32,283 nt of DNA from positions 1-32,283 of the forward strand of contig CAZLKN010000034.1 in the NCBI GenBank assembly GCA_964560135.1, written 5' to 3'. The position numbers and the translations under genes were made by a program. The DNA comes from CAZLKN01 sp964560135. GTDB lineage: Bacteria > Actinomycetota > JAICYB01. Shown here one piece after another: positions 7,893 to 15,183 of the stretch. Every line of letters begins with the position of its first letter. Position 1 is the stretch's first letter. A model generated the notes under the pieces. The model saw only the letters and a program-made list of their open reading frames with translations. It made no database searches and was not told the DNA's origin.

Positions 7893-8323
7893 ACGCCTAC
7901 GTCGATGCGAGCGCCCTCATCAAGGCGTTCGTTCGAGAGGCAGACCACGACAACGTCGCAACCCTCATCGAAGGCGCATCGATCATCGCCACGTCCATCC
8001 TCGGGTACGTCGAATGCAGATCCGCGGTGGCGCGGCTGGCAAGTAAAGGCTACTTGAGCCGAGCGGCGGAACGCAGAGCGATGCAGGAGCTCGACGGCCG
8101 CTGGAGGGCGATCGCCCAGGTCGAACTCGATGATGGGATCCGTCGCAGAGCGGGAGACCTAACCCGCCAGTACGCTCTACGGGCATCCGACGCCGTACAT
8201 CTCGCTTCGGCCCTGTCGATCGCAGAACGACCCAGCGAGTTCCAGTTCGCCTGCTGGGACGCGCGCCTGTGGGACGCGGCCGCCGCAGTGCGGTTTCAGA
8301 TGGTGCCCACTACACGCCCCTGA
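7889..8323 (+). CDS. vapC: VapC-type PIN-domain toxin ribonuclease, probable CTG start
   Basis: Starting at the first standard codon (GTG 8027) would give only 98 residues and remove the PIN core. The same frame is open upstream and begins a canonical VapC N-terminus, NAYVDASALIKAFVRE, at CTG 7889. GAGGAA (7878-7883) lies 5 nt before it, and it overlaps the antitoxin stop as CTGA. This gives 144 residues, normal for the family. The PIN acidic residues are present: Asp6 (YVDAS), Glu42 (GYVECRSAV), Asp101 (RASDAVHLASAL) and Asp124 (CWDARLWDAA). VapC proteins are metal-dependent endoribonucleases that cut tRNA or rRNA. The CTG start is inferred from family alignment, SD spacing and the 4-nt overlap. 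Confidence 0.85.
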   Translation: MNAYVDASALIKAFVREADHDNVATLIEGASIIATSILGYVECRSAVARLASKGYLSRAAERRAMQELDGRWRAIAQVELDDGIRRRAGDLTRQYALRASDAVHLASALSIAERPSEFQFACWDARLWDAAAAVRFQMVPTTRP

Positions 8324-8551
8324 TCGCGGCTCACTTATCTGGCTTGGGACCCAGGGCCCGGTCTGGCGCTCTGTGGTGGCCTCCCACTCGCTTCGTGAAG
8401 GTGCACGAGGAAACCCTCCGCGGGTTGGCGGGCGTCCTCGAAAGCTGACCTCGACTCCGGCGATCCACCGCATGCGCGCCGGCTGCGATGACCGGGACGG
8501 CCGCGTCCCGCATCGGCCACGCCCTCGCGGAGGAAGGCCGCCGCGCGGCGG

Positions 8552-8662
8552 CGAAGCGATCCCGTACAGGCCGTGCAGCTTGCATCAGCCGTCTTCAAAC
8601 ACGAGGGCGTCACCGAGCTCTGGGACGTGGTCTGCGTCACGGCGAACAACAGTTGGGGAGAC
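8552..8662 (+). pseudogene. Possible relic of a PIN-domain gene (C-terminal piece)
   Basis: In the frame of 8573 the translation reads RSDPVQAVQLASAVFKHEG, then LWDVVCVTANN. This resembles the C-terminal PIN pattern (D-AVQLASA...DV-FVTAD). No start codon, N-terminal half or antitoxin can be found, and the frame runs on into the next pseudogene. It may be what remains of a third PIN toxin. The stretch 8324-8551 before it holds nothing else I can support. The match is short. Confidence 0.3.
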
Positions 8663-8665
8663 CCC

Positions 8666-9264
8666 GTGCGCGAGGCCGTCATCTGCGAGCCGCTGCGGAC
8701 CCCGATCGGACGGTTCGGCAGCATGTTCCGCGAACTTCCGGCGGCGGCCCTCGCCGCGACCGTGATCCGTGCGCTCATCGAGCGCACTGGGCTCGAACCC
8801 GGTGCCGTAGACGACGTCATCTTCGGCCAGTGCTACCCGAACGGGGAAGCCCGGCCATCGGACGCGCCGCCGCCCTCGACACCGGGCTCCCGAATCTCCG
8901 TCCCCGGCCTCCAGAGCGACCGCCGATGCGGCTCGGGCCCTCCAGGTCGTGATCGACGCGGCCCTGCGGGTGCAGACGGGCGCGGCCGAGGTCGTGATCG
9001 CGGGGGGAGCCGAGAGCATGAGCCAGGCCGAGTTGTACGCCCTCAGCATGCGCTGGGGCGTACGCGGGGACGGCGATCCAGCTCGTCGACCGCCTCGCCG
9101 TCGAGTCCCACCGCCGCGCCGTCGCCGCACAGCAGGACGCCGGTTCCCTGAGGAGATCGTCCCCGTCGAGGTGCGCGGCCGCAACGGAACCGTCACAGCG
9201 CTCGACAAAGACGAGCATCCCCGACCCGACACCGACCATGAGACCCTCGCGGGCCTGCGTCCGA
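8666..9264 (+). pseudogene. Acetyl-CoA acetyltransferase (thiolase), frameshifted and truncated
   Basis: The original start is probably GTG 8666 with GGGGAG upstream, giving REAVICEPLRTPIGRFGSMF, a classic thiolase N-terminus. The reading then needs several frame changes: near 8850 (GQCYPNGEA to PAIGRAAALDTGLP), near 8890 (to ISVPGLQSDRRCGSG, with the active-site Cys), near 8940 (to QVVIDAALRVQTGAAEVVIAGG), near 9078 (to IQLVDRLAVESHRRAVAAQ) and near 9145 (to FPEEIVPVEV). Homology ends at LAGLRP near 9264, so the C-terminal half is missing. So many lesions in 600 bp, among intact neighbours, indicate a dead gene and not isolated sequencing errors. Where they overlap it clearly resembles the thiolase fragment at 56-698, but the two differ at many bases. 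Confidence 0.8.
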
Positions 9265-9534
9265 CCACCGAGGAGTACGCGGGGCTGCTCGTGGAGATCG
9301 CGGAAGCGCCTGGAGGAGGCGTCGTGGAGCCGGAGGTGCGCGTGGTCGACGCCCGGGCCACGAGGACAAGCGCATCCTTGAGCTCGCGCTCGCAGCCGGT
9401 ACCGACCTCATCGACTCGGCGGCCGAGGACCTCACGGGAATGTCACCGTGGCGCAGTATCTTTGTCCTTTTGCCCCGCGAGTTCAGCAGCCGCGGGGACG
9501 CAGCGCCGCGCCGCCCAGCGACGGCGTTAGTCGT
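9265..9534 (+). other. Unrecognised coding-like relic after the thiolase pseudogene
   Basis: After thiolase homology stops, the same frame continues as TTEEYAGLLVEIAEAPGGGV, and with one further shift as EDKRILELALAAGTDLID. These look like protein-coding remains of a different gene, but I cannot assign a family. There is no start and no intact frame. It is likely decayed DNA fused to the broken thiolase. Confidence 0.3.
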
Positions 9535-9540
9535 TAGACT
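9535..9540 (+). promoter_or_regulatory. -10 element of the Crp/Fnr gene
   Basis: TAGACT ends 6 nt before ATG 9547, so transcription should start at or next to the start codon. GGGAG directly abuts the ATG, too close for ribosome binding. Both points suggest a leaderless mRNA. No clear -35 is visible. Confidence 0.45.
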
Positions 9541-9546
9541 TGGGAG

Positions 9547-10200
9547 ATGGACTGGCCGTTGTTACGGGCGGTCCCCGAGGGGGATCGGCGGGAGATCTTG
9601 TCGCGGGCGCGCCGACGGAAATTCGCACGCGGGGAGATCCTCTTCCACGAGGGAGACCCAGCCGACAGCCTCCACATCATCTCCCGAGGACGGGTCGCAA
9701 TCGGGTCGAGCACGGCCCTGGGTGACGTCGCAACGTTCGCGATCCTCGGCCCGGGGGAGGCCTTTGGAGAGCTCGCGCTCCTCCGTAAGGAGGCACACCG
9801 TACGGCCAGCGCCACCGCCCTCGAACCGACCGAGACACACAGCATCTACCGAACCGACTTCGAGGAGCTGCGCCGCAGCCATCCACAGGTGGAGCGTTTC
9901 CTCACCGAGGTGCTGGCCCAGCGGGTGGAGCGGTTGTCCGCCCACCTCCTCGAGGCTCTCTACGTACCCGTTGGCAAACGGGTGCTCCGCCGACTACACG
10001 CGCTCGCCGATACCTACGGGGTCGGCAAGGTGGGGACGGTGATCCCGCTCACCCAGGACGACCTCGCCAGCCTGGCGGGAACCTCTCGACCGACCGCGAA
10101 CCGGATCATCCGGGAGGCCGAGGACGAGGGCCTGCTCACCCTCGGGCGCCGTCGCATCACGATCCTCGACCCGGACCGTCTCGCGAAGAAGGCCCGCTGA
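9547..10200 (+). CDS. Crp/Fnr-family transcriptional regulator
   Basis: A 217-residue regulator. Residues about 1-120 form the cyclic-nucleotide-binding beta-roll (RRRKFARGEILFHEGDPADSLHIISRGRVAI, then GPGEAFGELALLRKEAHRTASATAL). A dimerisation helix follows (HPQVERFLTEVLAQRVERLSAHLLEAL), then the winged helix (LTQDDLASLAGTSRPTANRIIREAEDEGLLTLGRRRITILD). The phosphate-binding cassette FGELALL plus RTASA resembles cAMP-binding members, so cAMP is a plausible effector, not proven. No FNR-type cysteine cluster is seen. A class III cyclase-like domain is encoded at 21218, but any link is speculative. The gene stands alone, between decayed DNA and a hairpin terminator. Confidence 0.9.
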   Translation: MDWPLLRAVPEGDRREILSRARRRKFARGEILFHEGDPADSLHIISRGRVAIGSSTALGDVATFAILGPGEAFGELALLRKEAHRTASATALEPTETHSIYRTDFEELRRSHPQVERFLTEVLAQRVERLSAHLLEALYVPVGKRVLRRLHALADTYGVGKVGTVIPLTQDDLASLAGTSRPTANRIIREAEDEGLLTLGRRRITILDPDRLAKKAR

Positions 10201-10422
10201 TTCGCAGGCCGTCGGCGCCTCACTGCCCCGCACGATTGGTGGAAGATGCCCCGAAGTCGGGTAAGGCTTCTTGGCGTCAGCCAAGCCGACGACGACGTAC
10301 AGAATCAGGCGGCGGTTCGCGCTCGCCTCCACTGCTGCAGGCGTCATCAACCTCGGCTCTAACGCACCACACTGCAGACCGTCTGTCACCGACCTGACAC
10401 GGTGTCGAAGGGGCGACCGTAC

Positions 10423-10451
10423 CGGGCCCCCGGCGGATTGCCGGGGGCCCG
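10423..10451. terminator. Strong GC-rich hairpin between convergent genes
   Basis: A perfect 12-bp stem (CGGGCCCCCGGC / GCCGGGGGCCCG) with the 5-nt loop GGATT lies between the Crp/Fnr gene (plus) and the choice-of-anchor L gene (minus). It could end transcription from both sides. There is no U-tract, common for high-GC actinobacterial terminators. Confidence 0.6.
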
Positions 10452-10475
10452 ACTGGGAGGGATGAGCCGTGACGG

Positions 10476-11660
10476 CTACGGGACGTCGCGGTCGAGGGCT
10501 CGGACGGCGGGGGCGTCGTCCTCGCTACCTTGGTACTCGTCGTCGCCACCGAAGATGGCGGTGTAGCCACCTCCGATCACGGCGCTCGCGACCGGGCCCA
10601 CTGCGCTACAGGTGGCGACCCCGTTCTCGTCGGTCTGCGCTGCGCAGACCTCGAGCTGCGATCCCGTGACCGGGTCGTCGGTGTAGAACTCGACGGTACG
10701 GCCCGCGAGCGGATCGCGGGTGAGCATCTCGGTCAGCTTCGCCTCGAGCCTGAGGCCTCCCTCACCCGCATCGACGTCCACCAGCGGCTGCGCCTCGAGG
10801 ATCGAGAGAAGCTTGGCGCCGGGCCGGCAGTGAACAGCGGGGTTCGGAACCGTCCCGACGACCAGGTTGTCGACGAAGACGCCCGAGTCCCAGATCCGGT
10901 CGCCCTGGTCGAAGATCGACAGATAGAGCGAGTTGTTGCCCGGCCGGAGCCCGTTGTTGTTCCCGCTCGGAATAGGCGTGGCGGCCCGCAAGAGCGGGAT
11001 CGCTCCTCCGTAGGTGGTACCGACGGAATGCTTGGGGTCCATTCCCGTAAACCCCGTCGTGTTGATGCTGATGACCTCGCCCTCGGCGTCGAAGGCGAAG
11101 TTGTCTGGCGCCGAGATCGTGCTGCTGCTGGTCGACCACGTCGACATGTTCAGCTCGGCGATGAACGCGTCGTTATACACGCTGCCGAGCCAGTCTGGGT
11201 ATTCCTGAGAAAGGAACTGAAAGTCGAAACGCAAGCAGTTCTGTCCGGGTGCGACGTCGAGATCGACGCGGAGGATCGTGACGTCAAAGTCGGTGTTCCC
11301 CCGAACGTTCTCCCCGCCGAGGTCGGCGCCGGGGATGCCGTAGTTCCTTTCCTTTGGAACGTAGTTGACGTCCCCGGTCGTGAGGATCGCGAACTCCCCG
11401 TCGTGTGTCGGAAAGTACGTGAACGGTTGGCTCGACACCCCGTGAGGCGTCCCGGACGGAGGCAGCGCCACGAACGACGCGGCCGCAAGCCTCGCCGTAT
11501 CCCGCATCATGGCGCGTGCGAGCTGCTCGGCGTCGCTCGTGGGCGCGAGCTGGGCATGCGCCGGCGCGCCGAGCGCCACGAAGAGGACCGGGACGACCGT
11601 GAGGACGGCCGCGACACGTCGGATCGCCGATCGGCAACGGTGCTGGTTAGTCGGTGTCAT
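10476..11660 (-). CDS. Secreted choice-of-anchor L domain protein
   Basis: A 394-residue exported protein. ATG 11660 is chosen over an upstream codon because AAGGAGGG lies 8 nt before it and the product begins with a signal peptide (MTPTNQHRCRSAIRRV, hydrophobic core, APAHA). The middle (about 75-275) matches the choice-of-anchor L pattern: FDFQFLSQEYPDWLGSVYNDAFIAEL, then NTTGF and a GNNSLYLSIFDQGDRIWDSGVFVDNL end. The last 110 residues look like an Ig-like fold (LLSILEAQPLVDVDAG... RTVEFYT... CAAQTDENGVATCSA). The domain is named for its co-occurrence with surface anchors, but no LPXTG or C-terminal membrane segment is seen here, so it is probably released or held non-covalently. Function unknown. 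Confidence 0.8.
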   Translation of the reverse strand: MTPTNQHRCRSAIRRVAAVLTVVPVLFVALGAPAHAQLAPTSDAEQLARAMMRDTARLAAASFVALPPSGTPHGVSSQPFTYFPTHDGEFAILTTGDVNYVPKERNYGIPGADLGGENVRGNTDFDVTILRVDLDVAPGQNCLRFDFQFLSQEYPDWLGSVYNDAFIAELNMSTWSTSSSTISAPDNFAFDAEGEVISINTTGFTGMDPKHSVGTTYGGAIPLLRAATPIPSGNNNGLRPGNNSLYLSIFDQGDRIWDSGVFVDNLVVGTVPNPAVHCRPGAKLLSILEAQPLVDVDAGEGGLRLEAKLTEMLTRDPLAGRTVEFYTDDPVTGSQLEVCAAQTDENGVATCSAVGPVASAVIGGGYTAIFGGDDEYQGSEDDAPAVRALDRDVP

Positions 11661-11919
11661 TGCAGGATCCCTCCTTCTCGCCCTTCGACTTGCTCCGATC
11701 ACCCGAGATGACCGGTTACGTGTCCGACCATAGATGTGACGAATGAGGGGGACCGCTACGTGAATGACGGACGCAGTGTGCTGGCGATGACACTTCGAGC
11801 GGCCGGCCGGCGCGGTCGGAGCAGCGTCAGCCCGGACGCAGGAGCCCGATCCCGCCCGGGGCTACCCTCAAAGATGGCCACGTATCCCTCATTCGTCGCG
11901 ACGACGTATCCCGGGCTAC
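11661..11919. other. Intergenic stretch without a supported gene
   Basis: Upstream region of the minus-strand anchor-L gene. The short open frames show no start signals or motifs. A 14-nt imperfect inverted pair (GTGACGAATGAGGG at 11736-11749; its near reverse complement at 11886-11899) is the only structure noted; it has no known role. Confidence 0.4.
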
Positions 11920-12123
11920 TCACCAATCGCGATAGGGCGACCCGGTGAAGACGGCCAGCAGCAGCGCGCCAGTCGCGATCACAGCGATGCGCTGACCCGG
12001 CCTCCCTGCGTCGGTCTCTCCTCGAGGGCCGGCGAGGTCTCGACCGGAGCACCACATTCCGTCCTTAGCGCAAGCGGGGGCAAGGGCCTCACTGCACTCG
12101 GAGCAGGAGTTCGTATTGTTCAT
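11920..12123 (-). CDS. Small cysteine-rich membrane protein, hypothetical
   Basis: A possible 67-residue protein from ATG 12123. The N-terminus has CSEC (residues 7-10), then Cys18 and Cys25, a zinc-ribbon-like arrangement. A single hydrophobic helix, RIAVIATGALLLAVF (about 45-59), is followed by a short tail. Zinc-ribbon plus one membrane helix is a common small-protein layout, but I recognise no family. The Shine-Dalgarno is poor (TTGGGG next to the ATG), so expression is uncertain. Confidence 0.4.
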   Translation of the reverse strand: MNNTNSCSECSEALAPACAKDGMWCSGRDLAGPRGETDAGRPGQRIAVIATGALLLAVFTGSPYRDW

Positions 12124-12240
12124 CCCCAAGCCGGTCCGACCGCCAGCATAGATGCCTCCCTCAACGCCGCCGACAATGGGGTCCACCTCCAAAGACGGCG
12201 GCAGACAGAAAGCCGTGGCCGAGCGAGAGTCGAAGTGGAG

Positions 12241-12588
12241 TCACCGGGTCACCGCAATCCTGCCGTTCGGCTCCCGTTGCTCGAGCCGGGCGGCTTGCTT
12301 GGCGATCCGACGCTGAAGCGGGCTGGGGAGAGCGTGCAGAGCAGCCTCCACGCTCACCGTCGCGCGCTCCACGCCGTCCGCCGAGCATTCCACACGCGAC
12401 ATCGTCTCTTCGAGACGCTGGAGGATCCGGTGCGCGTCCCGGACGATCTCCAACAGATCAACGACCGTCCGAGACGCCGATGTCACGAACGGAACATGCC
12501 GACCGGCAAGACGGACCCCCCCGGCTGGACGAGCCTTCCCGGCCTCAGCCCGCTGCACCCAATCGAGCCATCCATTCGTCACACCCAT
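12241..12588 (-). CDS. Hypothetical protein, helical
   Basis: A 115-residue protein from ATG 12588, chosen because AAGGAG lies 6 nt upstream; longer forms lack this signal. The middle (about 45-75) is amphipathic and possibly coiled coil (RTVVDLLEIVRDAHRILQRLEETMSRVE). The C-terminus is basic (LQRRIAKQAARLEQREPNGR). No signal peptide or membrane segment is seen and I recognise no family. It shares its strand with the next upstream gene at 12763-13092, but the 174-nt gap with a hairpin suggests separate transcripts. Confidence 0.55.
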   Translation of the reverse strand: MGVTNGWLDWVQRAEAGKARPAGGVRLAGRHVPFVTSASRTVVDLLEIVRDAHRILQRLEETMSRVECSADGVERATVSVEAALHALPSPLQRRIAKQAARLEQREPNGRIAVTR

Positions 12589-12715
12589 GATCTTCTCCTT
12601 GCTCGCAGGCAGTCGTGACGTGAAACCTAGATGTCTCCGGGTTGAGCAACCATCAGCGGGATGAAGTTCTGAACGTGCTCGCAGTGACATACCTTGTCCG
12701 GGCACGAGAAGCCAT

Positions 12716-12741
12716 GTGAGGGACCCCGAAGGGCCCCTCAC
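12716..12741 (-). terminator. Hairpin terminator downstream of the small membrane-protein gene
   Basis: GTGAGGG pairs with CCCTCAC, then one A-C mismatch, then CCC/GGG around the tetraloop CGAA. It lies about 20 nt past the stop of the minus-strand gene at 12763. No U-tract follows. Confidence 0.5.
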
Positions 12742-12762
12742 TCTGGGTGCGCGAAGGCGACC

Positions 12763-13092
12763 TCAAGCGGTCTCTGCGCTCGCTGCGAGCCCCAGGACGC
12801 CTGCAATTGCCAGCGGGACCGCCGGCAGCAGACTCAGGATGTGGACCTGGAGCACGACGAGGAACGTGACCGCGCTGGCGATCATGAGGATCCCGCCGAA
12901 CGCCGGCTTGCTCTTGACGACCGCCGCACCGACGATCGCCGCCACGGGTACCCCGAGGCTGAGAGCCTGAACGGCTGCGGCCCCATCGGCCCCGGACGCT
13001 CCACCGATCTGACCGATGGTGAAGCCCAGCAGCCCGATGAAGAGGGCGAAGATACCCCCGATGATCCCGACAGCCATTGCACCTGACCTCAT
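12763..13092 (-). CDS. Small four-helix membrane protein, DUF4064-like
   Basis: A 109-residue protein from ATG 13092, with AAGGAGGG 5 nt upstream. Nearly the whole chain is hydrophobic with about four membrane helices: VGIIGGIFALFIGLLGFTIG, ALSLGVPVAAIVGAAVV, FGGILMIASAVTFLVVLQV and ILSLLPAVPLAIAGVLGLA. The glycine-rich first helix, GIIGGIFALF, and alternating short loops resemble the DUF4064 family, whose function is unknown. It reads away from the secreted-protein gene at 13389. The roughly 300-nt spacer should hold both promoters, but none is clear enough to call. Confidence 0.7.
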   Translation of the reverse strand: MRSGAMAVGIIGGIFALFIGLLGFTIGQIGGASGADGAAAVQALSLGVPVAAIVGAAVVKSKPAFGGILMIASAVTFLVVLQVHILSLLPAVPLAIAGVLGLAASAETA

Positions 13093-13388
13093 AGTTCCCT
13101 CCTTTTCCCGGACGCGATCCCGCGTGCATCGAACCGTCCAGCCGACTGTACGGAGACGGCGTGGAGCGGACCATGCCGGAGGAAACGAACAGAGTGTCTG
13201 CTCGCAGACAGAGCTACGCGTCCCCTCCATTGCCCCGAAAGGAGAGCTGCATACGGAGGCGCAACCAACCTCTGTGTCGCGACGCGAACAGTTCTATCGT
13301 CACCGTCCGAACGGTACCGGGATTCCGTGTCCCGTTACCTTCGTGGCAGTTCGCAATCAACGCGTACGGAATCAGGAGGTGACGCAGA

Positions 13389-15005
13389 ATGAAGTGCACA
13401 GGTCTTCGTGTCGAGCCAGAGTTGCGTTGTCGACGACTGCTCGGAGCCATCGGGACAGTCAGTCTCTTGGCTACTGCATTGGTCGTTGGTTCGAGGGGCG
13501 CAGCCGCCTCCACCGAGCCTGTGCCGTGTCCCGACAAGCCACCGGTCGCGCTCACCTACGGGCAGACCGTAGAGTGCGTCATCGCTGCGGAAGGGGAGGA
13601 GCAGCAGTATCGGTTCGAGGCCTCCCGCTTCGACCGGATCGTCATCCGGATGAGCACGGCCACGACCGGGAACCGGATCCGGCCACGGGTGGTCCTCCAC
13701 GATCCAACCGGTGCGAGGGTAGCTGACATTTCGGCCGAACGAAGCTGCACTTTCTGGAGTGGCTGTTCGACCGCTGTGAGCCTCGACCACACGGAATTGC
13801 TGATGCGGACGGGAACGTACACGCTGGTGGCAACAACGGCGTTTGGGGGCGATCCGACGGGCGGGTATTTCCTCCAGGTTCAGAGAGCAACGAGTCCACC
13901 CGTCTGGGCCACACCGATCCCCCCAGACACAACCCTCTCTGGGTTCGTTCACACGCCGGCGGATCTCAGCACCTACACCATCTTCGTCGAGGACGAGCAG
14001 AAGCGGGCCCGAGTGAGGGCAATGGCGGACGGAGGGCAACCAGACGTCGGTCGGTTATGGATACGAGTGTTCAACCCGCGCGGCGATCTTCGCTGTTCGG
14101 ATTCCCGGGGAGAGGTGTCCTCGTGCGATCTTGTCGATCCCGGATATCACACCGTGATCGTGAGTACGGGCACGTGGTCTGGGGCAAGAGGCGGCTACAC
14201 GGTCACGTTCAGTTGCCTCTCCTCCCCCTGCCCTGAACCGGACACTTCGCCACCGTCGATCGACGGTATTCACATCCCGCCCGCGAACGAGCACGGTTGG
14301 AACAACACAAGCGTGGATGTCCGGTGGGAGGTTGGGCCGAAAGGCAAGATCGCGTTCACCCACGGGTGCGAGCCCAGCTCCCTATCGCACGAGACGGAAG
14401 GGACGACCGAGACGTGTGTCGCGACGACGTGGGCGGGTGTGACCGCGACCGCTGATGTGACCGTGCGAATCGATGCGACCCCACCGCGGATCGGTGTATG
14501 GCACCAGGCACCACCCCCCAACCCCGAGGGGTGGAACAACACCGACGTGACGGTGACGTGGTGGTGCGACGACACGCTCTCCGGCGTAGAGGACCGGTTC
14601 GTCGATCGGACGATCACGAGCGAAGGGGGTAACCTCAACGCCACCGGCACCTGCCGCGACCTCGCGGGGAACTCGGCGAGCCACACGCAGGGCGGGATCT
14701 ACATCGACAAGACGCCTCCGAACGTCTCGATGCAGACGATGAACGGGAGCCTCTTCGTTGGTAGCGCGGCGCTCGAGGCGCACGCCTCCGACGAGCTGTC
14801 CGAAGTGCGCAGCCTCTGCTTCGAGGTCCGGGAAGTTGCCGGCGAGGAGCTCGGCTGCCACACGGCGACACAAGATTCTGGAGACACCTGGGCAGCCGAT
14901 GTTGCGCTCGGAACCGGGTTCTACGAGGTTGCGGCGCGTGCCACTGACCGAGCCGACAATGAGAGCCTGAGCAATCCGATCACGATCGTCGTTGCCGGCG
15001 GATAA
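13389..15005 (+). CDS. Secreted multi-domain Ig-like protein
   Basis: A 538-residue exported protein with AGGAGGTGA about 8 nt before the ATG. Residues 1-40 are a signal peptide (basic start, TVSLLATALVV, GAAAS). About 45-150 and 160-275 resemble pre-peptidase C-terminal (PPC-like) beta domains (YGQTVECVI...QQYRFEA...TYTLVAT). About 285-450 hold two Ig-like repeats built on PPANEHGWNNTSVDVRW and PNPEGWNNTDVTVTW, with Cys pairs and ATPP / KTPP linkers. The last 90 residues (PPNVSM... to VVAGG) form a beta domain ending YEVAARATDRADNES-ITIVV, related to the C-termini encoded at 19226 and 20896. No catalytic site is seen. It is probably an adhesin or matrix protein and opens a run of secreted proteins on the same strand. 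Confidence 0.8.
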   Translation: MKCTGLRVEPELRCRRLLGAIGTVSLLATALVVGSRGAAASTEPVPCPDKPPVALTYGQTVECVIAAEGEEQQYRFEASRFDRIVIRMSTATTGNRIRPRVVLHDPTGARVADISAERSCTFWSGCSTAVSLDHTELLMRTGTYTLVATTAFGGDPTGGYFLQVQRATSPPVWATPIPPDTTLSGFVHTPADLSTYTIFVEDEQKRARVRAMADGGQPDVGRLWIRVFNPRGDLRCSDSRGEVSSCDLVDPGYHTVIVSTGTWSGARGGYTVTFSCLSSPCPEPDTSPPSIDGIHIPPANEHGWNNTSVDVRWEVGPKGKIAFTHGCEPSSLSHETEGTTETCVATTWAGVTATADVTVRIDATPPRIGVWHQAPPPNPEGWNNTDVTVTWWCDDTLSGVEDRFVDRTITSEGGNLNATGTCRDLAGNSASHTQGGIYIDKTPPNVSMQTMNGSLFVGSAALEAHASDELSEVRSLCFEVREVAGEELGCHTATQDSGDTWAADVALGTGFYEVAARATDRADNESLSNPITIVVAGG

Positions 15006-15183
15006 CCGACTCCGAAAGCGAAGTGGATACAAGGTGGAAACGGATCGGGAGCCCGGCCGATGGGGGGAACGGCGCCCGATCCTTTCCACCAGCCGTCGTC
15101 GCGGCGGGGTCACAGAGCCGCCTGCTCCGGCCCACGGGACCAGCGTGGGAAGGAAGACGGTCTCTGGTAGCGAAGGTTGGTAC

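Noticed and set aside
11736..11899. Imperfect 14-nt inverted pair as transposon ends
   Set aside because: It is short and imperfect, with no transposase or target duplication between or beside the copies.
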